NCBI GenBank assembly: GCA_963575745.1
Contig: CAUYUJ010018904.1
Span: forward strand, 485,776-549,775
Reading direction: 5' to 3'
Length of the DNA stretch: 64,000 nucleotides
Source: Prorocentrum cordatum
Lineage: Eukaryota > Sar > Dinophyceae > Prorocentrales > Prorocentraceae
A model generated the notes under the pieces. That model saw only the letters and a program-made list of their open reading frames with translations. It made no database searches and was not told the origin of the DNA. This document shows, one piece after another, positions 48,847 through 57,925 of this stretch. The stretch's first letter is position 1. Every line of letters begins with the position of its first letter. Both the position numbers and the translations under genes were made by a program.

Positions 48847-50370
48847 ATGGAAGCGTTGATATGGCAGACGGGTGTGAAGAAGGACGGAACGCTGTTGGCC
48901 ATGGCTGCGTCCATGACAGAGGCGTTGCAGGGGGAACAGATCAGGGCGCGCGCGCTGGCCCGCGCGCGCCCGAAGCCCGCAGCTGAGCCTGAGAAGCGCA
49001 AGATATGCCCGCGCACGCTCCGAGATAGGCAGTTGGTGTGCCAGGGGTGGGAGAAGCACGCCCGCAGTTGCGGTTGGTTGGGCGTTGGCCCTCTGCCACG
49101 TAGTTCGCTTGTGTCGTTTTGCGGGAGGTTCGCGTGGCCGAAGGGCTGGGGGTTGGCCCGCCAGAGGAAGACGGTTGCGCAGTGGTTCTACAGGGGGCGC
49201 CAAAAAGATGCAAGGACCGCAGTGGGCGCAACTGGCCAGCGCCGCGGCCGCGGCGCGCAAGGCGCACCGACAAAGGCTCCATGGTTGGAGGCCGCTCTAT
49301 ACGAATGGTGGTCCCACATGGGGTATTCGGTGGATTGGAAGGCGGTGGCGAAGCGAACCGCAGTCGCGGAAGAGAAGCCCAAAATGCTCGCCAGGTTCTC
49401 CCAATCCTTGCTGCTCACCAAGGCGAAGCAACTCGTCGCGGAGTACTGCGTGGAGGCCATGAAGCGGGGGATCAAGCCGAAAGTGCCGCAGTTGCGGGCG
49501 CGGTGGTGGACCAAGTGGCGGCGCTCTTACGGACTGAGCATGAGGACGCCGCGCAAATACAATATCCCCAAGTGGTTGCTCCAATCGCGCTTCGAGACAA
49601 CGATCCTGAACGTAGCGCGGGTCCGCGCAGCCGCGGAGGAGCTTTTGGGGTGCGACCCGCACATCCTGAACTGGGACCAGTCGCCTTTTCACCGCAACGA
49701 GTCCTCCTCAGCCTCGGAGCCGACCTTGGCTGCGAAGGGGGGCCTTGATCCGCCCGTGGAGGCGCGCGACGACAGCAAGGGTCGGTGGGCCACCAACCTG
49801 ACGGTGTCCAGCGACGTGGAGGACATCCGCAGTTGCGGACCTCCGCCCGCGGAGCTGATGTTCAAGGGGGGGCTGTCGTCGCCGAGGACTTGGCCGCTCA
49901 TGCCCGCAGTAGCGGCTTCCCGCAATGGGTGAGCACGGCGACGTCTGAGAAGGGGTCCTACCGCACAGACGACGTCATATCGTTCCTGCGGCGGCACTTG
50001 CGGGCACGGCCCGACGACCCGCAGTTGCGGGGGAAGTGGAGAACCCTCATGGCCGATGACCACGGCCCGCACAAAGCAGACGCTGTGCGGGGACCTAGCT
50101 GGCAGCACGGCTACGCGTTGATTATTCATGGCGGAAGGGGCGACCGCAGTTGCGCAGCCTATGGACACGGACTTGAACCAGCACGTGAAATGCTTGTACA
50201 TTGCCCTCGCAACCAAAGCGTTGGTGCAGCAGATGGCGTTAGGGAAACACGTGCCGCAGTTGCGGCGTGCCGGGTGCGCGGGCTTGATGGTTTCTGTGCT
50301 CAGCAATCTGCAGTTGTACGTGAACGCTGCGCAGGGTTTTCGGAAAGTCGGCATACGGGCACCTTTTTGA
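48847..50370 (+). pseudogene. DDE-type transposase-like domain (large-element segment 9)
   Basis: Phase 1 (48847 to about 49865) contains KRKICPRTLRDRQLVCQGW, EAALYEWWSHMGYSVDWKAV, LLTKAKQLVAEYCVEAMKRG, ARWWTKWRRSYGLSMRTPRK and PHILNWDQSPFHRNES, with the first Asp at codon 49675. At a G7 run (49865-49872) the protein moves to phase 3: SSGFPQWVSTATSEKGSYRT, then LMADDHGPHKADAVRG with an Asp pair at 50055-50060. Near 50130 it returns to phase 1: VAQPMDTDLNQHVKCLYIAL, with Asp at 50164 and 50170, ending KVGIRAPF at a T5 run. Helix-turn-helix-like helices precede the catalytic part. The second and third acidic positions are about 36 residues apart, as in Tc1/mariner/pogo/IS630 enzymes. I recall this protein as a large, uncharacterised dinoflagellate family. 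Confidence 0.65.
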
Positions 50371-51897
50371 CAAGTCTGGCGATCTGGAGATTTGCCGAGA
50401 GGCGGCGCAGCTCTGGGAAGCAGGGGGCCTCCGAGCGAAAGTGGATGCCGCAGTCGCGGAGGTCAGGGAGGAATGCCGGAAGGGGCGCCTCAAGTGGTCA
50501 TACAATGACGTGCAGCGGCTCATACACCAGTACGAGACGCATAAAGCCTCAGATGCCGTGTTGAACGTGCTCGGAGAGGAAGTGCTTGGCCTGGAGCCAG
50601 GCCACGAGGAGAGCGACGAGGAGGGCGAGGAGGCCGAGGGGAGGAGGAGGGCGATGAGGAGGGCGAGGGGGCCGACTGGGAGGAGGCTATGGCGGAGCAT
50701 GGCTGGGAGGATGATGGGTCTCGGGAAAAGCAGGCACCCATGGACTGCGTGGTGGTGGGCGCCCATACGGCCGAGCAGGTGGAAGTGGCGACGTCTCTGG
50801 CAGACACGCTTCGCGAGGTGGAAGGCATGCTGCGCGCAATGTGGGCATGGAGAAAATGGCACAACAATGCCGTGCAGAACAACACAAGCAGAAGAAGCGG
50901 CTGCGAGAGCTGGCGCGGGAGGACGACGACCTCCTACGAGCGTTGACTGCCCAGCGAGACCACGATGCCGCAGTTGCGGCGAAACAGAGGCGCCCGGCAA
51001 CAGAAGCGAACGACAGGACGAAGGCCCTCCACGACATCAAGAAACAGATTCGGGAGGCCGAAGTTGTTCTGAGGGAGAAGAAGGAGGCCGCAGTTGCGGT
51101 GGAGGCGGCCCTGGCTAACAAGTACGCCCTGGCCCAGTGGAACCCAGAGGAGTTTAAGGTCAAGCAAAACAGGATGGCTGCTTTGGACCGCTTGGCTCGC
51201 GGAAAGGGCGCCCTCTCGGATGAACAGAGGGGGAGTGGGGTTAGTTCAAAACAAACTGGGACGAACAGATGTGCAAGGAGCATAAAGAGCAATGGCCGTT
51301 GACGTTTGCTGGGTGGCTGCAGCGAGTCGCCAACGACGCGGCGTCTGGGAAGCGCACTTCCCCCTTGTGGCTTTCACCCGCAACACGGATCGCAGATCGC
51401 CAGAGAAGCTTGCTGAGAGGAATGAAAAGGAAAAGAAGCGGAAGCAAGAGAAAGGCGCTTGCAAGGGCGGCCAGAAGGGCAGCAACAACGGAGGCGACTC
51501 AGACACCGCAGTTGCGGGAAAGGGTGCTGAGCCGCCGCTGGTATCTCACCGCCCGGCTTGGGGGTTTGAGCCTCTAGGTCGTGTTCCGACCCCCTCTTAT
51601 TCCGCAGTTGCGGCTGGGTCTTCTGGCGCCAGCGGAAGCGGCGCGTGGAGGGCGGAGGATCCCGCGAGGGAGTGGAGGGCGGGATGGCGCGCTGATGAGT
51701 GGTCGATCTGGGCAGGATGGCGCGCTGATGAGCAGAAGTGGTGGGGTGATAATCGCGCCGCAGTTGCGGACAATGCCGCGGAGGGTTCGCCTCCTAATCG
51801 CATGTGGGCGGGCATGCCCGACCAGACGCAGAACGCGGGCCACGCGGGGCCGTGGAACGACCGCGCCCCCTGGACCTACGAAGCGACACGTTGGTAA
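50371..51897 (+). pseudogene. C-terminal part of the DDE protein: acidic region, coiled coil, Trp-rich tail
   Basis: It continues across further phase changes. DKSGDLEICREAAQLWEAGG and AEVREECRKGRLKWSYNDVQ (to about 50580) are followed by a Glu/Asp-rich stretch (50590-50690). A long heptad-like coiled coil comes next (50841-51230: RLRELAREDDDLLRALTAQR, KKQIREAEVVLREKKEAAVA). The C-terminal part, 51292-51897, is basic and then Trp/Gly-rich, with WRADE repeated twice at about 51684 and 51720, ending YEATRW and TAA. At least three phase changes lie in this interval. Coiled coils suggest multimerisation. Confidence 0.55.
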
Positions 51898-51985
51898 TGG
51901 CCGCAGTTGCGGGCAAGTGCAGCAGAAGGTTTGCGGCCGCAGTTGCGGGCAAGTGCAGCAGAAGGTTTGTGGCCGCAGTTGTGGA
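51898..51985 (+). repeat. 35-bp tandem repeat carrying the 12-mer
   Basis: GGCCGCAGTTGCGGGCAAGT, then GCAGCAGAAGGTTTG, occurs twice back to back (51898-51932 and 51933-51967), followed by a partial third copy with GCAGTTGTGG. It lies just after the stop of the last gene and is the last 12-mer site before the right end. Confidence 0.85.
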
Positions 51986-52103
51986 CAGCGCTTCGTCGAG
52001 ACAAGTTGGCAAATCATCATTGACGTCATCGCCATCTTCCTCATCGATCGCCATCACCATCATCATCCTGCAGCTGCTGCCCCTCATGTCGCCTTGCGAG
52101 GTA

Positions 52104-52140
52104 AGCGTTCAAAGCAGTCCCATGGGACTGCTTTGAAGAC
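52104..52140. repeat. Right subterminal hairpin
   Basis: GCGTTCAAAGCAGTCCC and GGGACTGCTTTGAA around AT form a 14-bp stem. It is preceded by a GAGGTAAG donor-like site and lies 12 bp inside the right terminal repeat. Confidence 0.8.
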
Positions 52141-52150
52141 TGCCTTGTAG

Positions 52151-52219
52151 CGTTCAAAGCAGTCCCAGGGGACTGCTTTGAAACGACCTCTCGTCCTCAT
52201 TATAAGGGTTTCTGGATTA
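52151..52219 (-). repeat. Right terminal inverted repeat with hairpin
   Basis: It opens with a hairpin (CGTTCAAAGCAGTCCC, GGGACTGCTTTGAA), then CGACCTC, TCGTCCTCATTATAAGGG and TTTCTGGATTA ending at 52219. It is the inverted partner of 37050-37120. Confidence 0.75.
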
Positions 52220-52329
52220 GTAGCGTCTCGCTGGGCCCCCCGCCGCCCCGCCGCGAATCGCTTCGCAAAAGCACCTGACCGCAACCTCACGGAGGCAAAG
52301 GCACCGGCGCCGCTGCTCGTCCTGAAAAA

Positions 52330-52740
52330 CCCTCGTCCATGCCCGGGCTCTTCTCGAAATTCTGGTCAGAAAGCACCTCGGGGGGGGGTCTTGGCAGCAG
52401 CGGTATTGCCCCCCTGCGGGGAGAAACGCGCCCCGACCCCCATGATTGGAGCTCGCTGGACGGTCCTGGGCGTCCGCTGGGCAGTCCTGACCCGCAAGAC
52501 TCCTGCCTCGGGGTGCGCTTTCCTGCGGGGCGTGCTCATCATGAGGGTGGCTCTTCGGCCCCTTGCTCCCCCACTTCTTCACCTCAGGAGAGAGGGAGTA
52601 CAGTTTGCTCGGGCAGGAGGCATCCTTGCGCGTGTCCGTGCTTCTCTGTTGGAGAGGGGGAGCCTCTGGGCGGCCCGAATCGTGACGGCTGGGTCCGCCT
52701 CGAGATTTTGGTCAGAGCGCCACCCAGGACGGATCTAGGT
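52330..52740 (+). repeat. Two partial copies of dispersed repeat family D3
   Basis: TCTCGAAATTCTGGTCAGAA (about 52352) and CTCGAGATTTTGGTCAGAGC (about 52700), each followed by a CACC-G/C-rich stretch, match the blocks at 2160-2226 and 2868-2935. The sequence between them has no recognised feature. Confidence 0.5.
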
Positions 52741-53837
52741 CTCGACGTTGAGGAGCCTTCTTCCGCTTAACTTCCCCCCATGTCGTCCCGCGCTCTCTAC
52801 CTCTCCTGCCCCCCCCCCCTGGTCTCTGGGTTTCGCCCTCCAGACGCATTACCATACAAACGGCCCCGCCGTGGACGTTTCACCAGTCGATGCTAAAGGG
52901 TTTTTTGTTTTCGGGCATCTGCCTCTCCGTCTACGTTCTGCACCGTGGTTTTTACCCAGCCTGGCGTATCCATTTGCCCGGGCGCCTGTTTGCCAGGACT
53001 ATCCCGTCGAGCAGATCAGAGAGATTCTTGTTCGCCGCGCCCTCAGCTGCATGCGGCCTCATGCGAGCATGTGCGATCCACTCTCGCATGCAAGCAACCT
53101 TGCTGCCATCATAAGCCCCCCGACAGCCTCCTATCTTGGAGGGCCGGCGCCCCGTCCCAGAAGCAACACACTTGTTCGCGGCGCCCACAAGAGGGTGCCT
53201 CGACGGGAGCGGCCTTTCTGGAAAGGTGGGGGGGCTGCTGAGAAGCCATCTTCTCAGAAGGGCCTGGCGGCTTCGAAGAAGTCACCGAAGCGGCGCAGAC
53301 AAACGGGCTCGACCGCGCGTTGTAATGCCCCAAACGTGGACAGGTGCTGCCATCTTGGAACATTTCAAAGTAGCGCACAATGGATCACAACATTAGGGGA
53401 CCATCATCATCGTCATCATCAGACATATCGGTATCTATGTATGTAATTATAGAATAGGCTGGCAATTCCATGCTTGTGCGCACGAGCTCGCGCAGGGAGA
53501 CGCTGCCAAGAAGCGAGCATCCCGGCGCCAGCGCGTCGCGCGCGCTCTGCCGTCTATGGCCCGCAGGGCTGGGCGAGCATCTCGAGCCCCCCCACCGTTC
53601 CATCTCCGTCCCTGTCTCTCTCCTCCCCCCTTCCTGCGTTCCTTCTTTTTCCGTTCCCCCTCCCTTCCTCCCGTGAGTTGTGGTTTCCCCCTTCCTGCCT
53701 CCCTTCCTTCTCTGCGGGCCCCAGCCCGCTCGCGTTGCCCTCGCAAGGGCGGCCGGTCGCGCCGACGGCGCGCCACTGCGAGCTCCGCCATGTCTCCGCC
53801 CTGGCGAGGGGTCGGGCGGGGAGGCGAGTGGGTCGCC
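52741..53837. other. Stretch without recognised features
   Basis: Includes a CATCATCATCGTCATCATC run (53401-53425). A 232-codon + frame (52748-53446) has no motif. Confidence 0.5.
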
Positions 53838-53985
53838 GAGCGCGTTCCACTAGTTACTCGCAAAGTGCCTACTCGCAAACCTCCGAAAAACACATGCCTT
53901 CTTTGTTGTAAGTGATCGTAGATCCCCCGCGGGGGATCCAGGCCATTTGCGAGTAGTTTCTTTGCGAGTAGTGGAACGCGCTCGT
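53838..53985. mobile_element. Foldback element with ~37-bp inverted repeats
   Basis: The left arm, GCGCGTTCCACTAGTTACTC then GCAAAGTGCCTACTCGCAAA (53840-53879), pairs with the right arm TTTGCGAGTAGTTTCTTTGC then GAGTAGTGGAACGCGC (53948-53983). The loop holds the palindrome GATCCCCCGCGGGGGATC (53920-53937). About 148 bp in all, non-coding, with MITE-like architecture. No second copy seen in the window. Confidence 0.75.
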
Positions 53986-54379
53986 CCATAGGGGAGGCGA
54001 GAGGGGGCAGGGCGGCCCCAGGAGGGCCCCCCTTGCAGAGAGGCAAGCTCCCTCGGCCACGGCCGGGCGCCGGCGGCTGGGCGCAGGCTGCCGGGTGCCA
54101 GCGACGGGGCGCCGGCGACCGGCCGCCGGGGATCGTCGCGCAATTTCGTCCCTCTCTTGCGCCAACGCCCAGGGGCGCAGTCATTCCCCACCCAGTGTGC
54201 AGTCATTTCTCACCTATCTCGAGGCGCTTGTTTTTGTTTCTTCAGTCTGTAAAAATGAATTGAACATAGGCGCGGCCGCGCGCGCCTTTTTCCTACTTTG
54301 CAAGCGTATTCTTCGCCTCTGTCAGATAGCCTCGAGAAAGTCCCCGGGGGCGCCATGGGTGCACTTTTGATTAACCTAT

Positions 54380-54660
54380 TCGCCAGGGACGGGCCAGGGC
54401 AGAGCCGGAGCCAGGCCTGCAGGGCCAGGACCCTGCTGCGTGCCGGGCCGAGCCGGGCCCGGGTAGGGTCGACCCAGGGCGGGCCGTGGAGCGAGCGGGC
54501 GCCGCGGGCAGATGTTTCGGGCCAGCGGGGCCAGGGGCCAGGGTTGAAGCCGAGCTAGGGTTTGGCAAAGACGAGGTCGGGGCGCTTGGCCGGCGTGGGA
54601 GTGGCGCTGGGTCTGGCGTCAGAAATGGCCCAGGGGCTGGGGCTGGGCCGGAGCGCCCAC
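54380..54660 (+). repeat. GGGCC/GGCCAGG-rich low-complexity tract
   Basis: Short irregular GGGCCAGG and CCGGGCCGAG repeats. Ala/Pro/Arg-rich frames here are uninformative. Confidence 0.6.
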
Positions 54661-55444
54661 TCATTTTCCCCCGTTGCTTTGTTTTTCTTGTGCGAGCGGC
54701 CGCCTTGGCATCGCCCGCGCTGCAATCATCTCGGCACTGTTGACGCCGTGCAAATCGGGCAGACCGACGCCGTCGGCGCGCAAGACAGGCGTCCGAGATG
54801 CCTGGCGCGAATCACGTCTGAAGGTTGCTCGCGCACTCGCATCCCGTGCCCCGCACGCAGCTTCGTTATTCCGGCGTCTGTTGAGCTAGATTTGCACATA
54901 ACGCGTTCGCGAGTTTCGCCTTTTTCATGCAACCTAAGTGTCAGCTCAAATCGGAGGCTTGCGCGGGCAGTCGCGGGTAAGCTGCCCGCGTAAGACCGCG
55001 CGCAAGTTCCTTCTTCTGCACGCGGTGTGTCACGCTGGTTGCCCGCGTGAACCGCGGCACGAGGTCGCCATGCCACCTTGCGACGCAAGGTATGGCCTGC
55101 GACGCAAGGAGCGGGTCTCACGCAAGGCTTGCATGAGAACCGCCCGTTTCGTCGCTCACATGCCGTGCGAGAAGCCCTCCCGCCTTCCTGGAACGCCGCC
55201 CGCCACCCCCTTGCCGGCGCTGCCAGGTCTCGTAGGATCAGGGCCCACTCCCAGCAACCGCGCACCGTGAGCGTGGAGTGGGCACCTGGGCGACGGTCGC
55301 CTCGCCCTCGGAGGCGCTGCCGTCCTGCCGCGTTCCCGCTCGGGCCCGATGCGGATGTGCCGCTATGTTCCCCCCCCCCCGCCCTGCGGTCCTCCCCAGA
55401 ATGGAATGTGTTCGGAGGACAAGAGCCTGCATAGGCATAGTTCG
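54661..55444. other. Stretch without recognised features
   Basis: TGCGACGCAAGG occurs twice (about 55078 and 55097). No gene recognised. Confidence 0.5.
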
Positions 55445-55640
55445 GTGGCGAGCACGGGGAGGAGCTGAAGGAAAACGCCTCTTCAAAAGGCTCGGAAGTC
55501 CCCCAGCCTTTTGAAACAGTTTTTCCAGATTGCCCCGAAGAGACAGGAAACTTCTCAGGCGCGAGGGTTTCTGAGGCGTCCCGCCGCCTTCTGAGAAGGC
55601 TTTCTCCTTCTCACTTCCCCCCTTCGCTCGACGCCGAGTT
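55445..55640 (+). mobile_element. Foldback MITE-like element, family M, copy d
   Basis: It starts GGTGGCGAGCACGGGGAGGA and ends TCTCACTTCCCCCCTTCGCT then CGACGCCGAG, an imperfect inverted pair. The interior has GGCTCGGAAGTCCCCCAGCC shared with copy b (3552-3571) and CGCCGCCTTCTGAGAAGGC shared with copies b and e. Confidence 0.6.
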
Positions 55641-55749
55641 GCCTTTTGGAGTTCTCGCAGGTTTCTTCAATCGGCGTTGCCCCCCCCCCCCCCCCAGGGA
55701 GGAAGGAGGCGTGGGGCCCAGGCGGCCGCGACGTGTTCGGGAAAGAACC

Positions 55750-55830
55750 CAAACAACACCGTGCGGCCACCCCGAATCCCCAGTGACTCACCGCACGGTG
55801 TGGTGTGGTCACCGCGCCGTCTGGGGGACC
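55750..55830. repeat. ACCGCACGGT palindromic repeat cluster, copy 2
   Basis: ACACCGTGCGGCCACCCCGA and CACCGCACGGTGTGGTGTGG with GTCACCGCGCCGTC match the motifs at 3300-3370. A short relative, AAACGGTGCGGTGACCACGC, lies at about 56470. Confidence 0.55.
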
Positions 55831-55889
55831 CCGACTAGACCCCCGCATGTTACGAGGAACAAGAGACTCCATGAGCGCAGACCTTCGGA

Positions 55890-56410
55890 GCTCCGCGCGG
55901 GTGTCTCACGTCGGCGCTGGACCCCGCTCCTTGCCGACTCCAGCGCCGCACGTGGCGCCAGGCGAGCTGCTTTGCGAGTCCTTCCGGCCCCCGAGGCTTC
56001 CCTGAGGCTGCCAGAAGATGGGACATGCTGACGGAGCAGAAGGGGTGGGGAGGAGAGGGTTCGAAGAACAAAACCACTGCATGCACACAACTCGTCGGAA
56101 TTTTGCGCGGGCTCTTGGATCGGCGCTGGGCCCACTTGGCTGCGCCTCCGCGCCGCCACTGGCGCGCCCCGCGCGCCAGGGAGGGGAGTCCAACGCCGAA
56201 CCAAGAAATCCGCGCGGCGTTCCTAAAGTTGATGCTTATGCGGCCTTGTGTTGGCTTCGGAAAAGAGAGAACGGCACAAGCAAATTTTTGGAGCTCCGCG
56301 CGGATTTCTTGGCTCGTCGCTGGGGACCCCCTGTTGGCGCCTCCGGTGCCGCCCCTGGCGCGCCCCGCGCGCCAGGGAGGGGTGCCCAACGCCGACGCAA
56401 GCGGAGCTCC
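55890..56410 (+). repeat. ~190-bp tandem repeat with 10-bp-stem palindromes
   Basis: CCTGGCGCGC-CCC-GCGCGCCAGG palindromes occur near 56160 and 56355. They sit inside a unit with GGAGCTCCGCGCGGATTTCT, TCGGCGCTGG and GGGGAGTCCAACGCCGA. A degraded first copy lies at about 55890-55960. CCAAGAAATCCGCGCGG (about 56202) and CCGCGCGGATTTCTTGG (about 56305) are also inverted copies. Open frames on both strands here are artefacts. Confidence 0.6.
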
Positions 56411-56614
56411 GAGAGTTTGTGGTCATGCAGTCTCTCGTTCTAGACGCGGGGGTGCTTGTTGGGGTGCCCCAAACGGTGCGGTGACCACGCCGTGTGATGA
56501 GTCTATTTGGATTCGGGGTGGCCGAATGGTCTTGTTTGGGATCTTCTTCGAGGGAGGGTTCACGCTCCTGCGCCCTTCTTCCCCAGCTCTCACACTCTGT
56601 GCCAAAGAAGGGGG

Positions 56615-57060
56615 GGGGGGGGCGGCACGCGGGCGCAGCCACTGGGGCCACAGGTGGAGCTGCGAAACGTGTGAGGGGTGTGCAGCAATGAGGGGGCGGC
56701 GGCATGCGGGCGCAACCACTGGGGCCGTAGGTGTAGCTCCCTGTGGGGCCATGAAGCGTGTGAGCGGTGTGCCAAAATGAGGGGGGGAAGGCATGCGGGC
56801 GCACCTACCGGGTCCTTAGGTGCAGCTCCTTGTGGGGCCACGATACGTGTGAGGGGTGTGCCAAGGCGAGGGGTCGCGGCATGCGGGCGCAGCCATTAGG
56901 GCCTCAGTGGGAGTGGCAGCATGCGAGCGCAGCCACTGGTTCCTCAGGTGGAGCTCCCTATGTGGCCACGAAACGTGTGAGGGGTGTGCAACAATGAGGG
57001 GGGGCGGCATGCGGGCGCACTCACTGGGGACTTAGGTGGAGCCCCCTATGGGGCCACGAA
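56615..57060 (-). repeat. 89-bp satellite family, about five diverged units in opposite orientation
   Basis: GGCGGCATGCGGGCGCA-type landmarks at about 56622, 56698, 56786, 56875, 56912 and 57003 are followed by CACTGGGGCCTCAGGTGGAG, GCTCCCTGTGGGGCCACGAA and GTGTGAGGGGTGTGC. This is the reverse complement of the 30.4-31.4 kb unit at roughly 75-80 percent identity by eye. Confidence 0.75.
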
Positions 57061-57061
57061 G

Positions 57062-57641
57062 TGTGTGGATGATGATGCTGATGCTGATGCTGATGATGGT
57101 GTTGATGATGAGGATGATGGTGATGATGCTGATTATGATACTGGTGCTGATGCGGATGATGCTGTTTGTGGTTACGATGATGTTGATGATGATGCTGATG
57201 CTGCTGATGATGTTGAATTGTATGATGCTGATGATGATGCTGGTGATGATGCTGATGTTGTTGGTCATGATGCTAATGGTGATGATGCTGCGGATGATGC
57301 TGATGGGATGATGGCGATGCTGATGATGGTAGCGGTGATGACGGTGACGATGACGATGGCGATGATGGTGAGAATGATGATGATGATGATGATGGTGATG
57401 ACTATGATGGTGGCGATGCTGACGATGATGACGATGACGATGATGATGACGATGATGATGATGACGATGCTTCTGCCGCTGGTGATGATGATGATGCTGA
57501 TGCTTATAATGATGATTGTGGTGATGTGGATGACGTGGATGCTGCTGCTTCTGACGATGCTGATGCTGATGTTAAAGATGATGGTGATGATGATGATGAT
57601 GATGGTGATGCTGATGCTGATGCTGATGCTGATGCTGATGC

Positions 57642-57692
<51 letters not shown>

Positions 57693-57790
57693 CGCTGCTG
57701 ACGATGGTGATGATGCTGATGATGCTGCTGATGATGATGGTGATGGTGGTGGTGATGATGCTGTTGAATGTGACGGTGATGGTGATGGGA
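57062..57790 (+). repeat. GATGCT/GATGAT microsatellite, ~730 bp
   Basis: Imperfect GATGATGCTGATGATGATG repeats begin abruptly at the end of the satellite array. Asp-rich, Met-rich and His-rich frames are artefacts. Confidence 0.95.
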
Positions 57791-57925
57791 GGGCATAGGC
57801 AGGGATTGAAGGAGGAGGGATGAGGGTGAGGAGGAAGAGGAGGAGGTAGAGGAGGGACGATGGTCGCTGCCTCTTCTAACCGAGGACTCAAGTCAACACA
57901 AGATGGTTGGGATTTTTTTTCAGGG

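Larger units (their letters stand above)
38220..51985 (+). repeat. Interspersed 12-mer CCGCAGTNGCGG, more than 50 copies
   Basis: Consensus CCGCA-GTN-GCGG. Examples start at or near 39427, 39445, 40632, 41065, 41343, 41828, 41909, 41937, 41998, 42028, 43291, 43500, 46093, 46498, 46528, 46822, 46840, 47537, 47742, 48461, 49358, 49487, 50253, 50967, 51088, 51506, 51601, 51758, 51900 and 51935. Position 8 is T most often, otherwise C, G or A; a minor form has CAGCTGCGG. Copies occur inside open frames, in spacers and in the putative introns. Within frames they are read mostly as Ala-Val-Ala, otherwise Arg-Ser-Cys-Gly or Pro-Gln-Leu-Arg. Almost all copies share one orientation; the only near-match on the other strand that I noticed is at about 46187. 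Confidence 0.9.
37050..52219 (+). mobile_element. ~15.2-kb putative DNA transposon with DDE domain and ~70-bp TIRs
   Basis: The ends at 37050-37120 and 52151-52219 are inverted copies of each other over about 70 bp, with two substitutions and a 2-nt indel. Each begins with TA followed by ATCCAGAA, so TA could be the duplicated target, as in the Tc1/mariner/pogo group. Every recognised coding segment between them is on the + strand. The last gene carries three aspartates in DDE-like contexts, with the last two about 36 residues apart, again as in that group. The CCGCAGTNGCGG 12-mer family fills this interval and stops just inside both ends. Alternatives are a multi-gene locus flanked by two copies of a small hairpin element, or chance placement of a MITE family. 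Confidence 0.6.

Noticed and set aside
38220-51985. CRISPR-like array based on the repeated 12-mer
   Set aside because: Spacing is irregular, the motif is 12 bp, it lies inside coding frames, and no cas-like protein is present.
56984-57823. 279-codon Asp/Met-rich frame and matching Ile/His-rich minus frames
   Set aside because: Translation of the GATGCT microsatellite.
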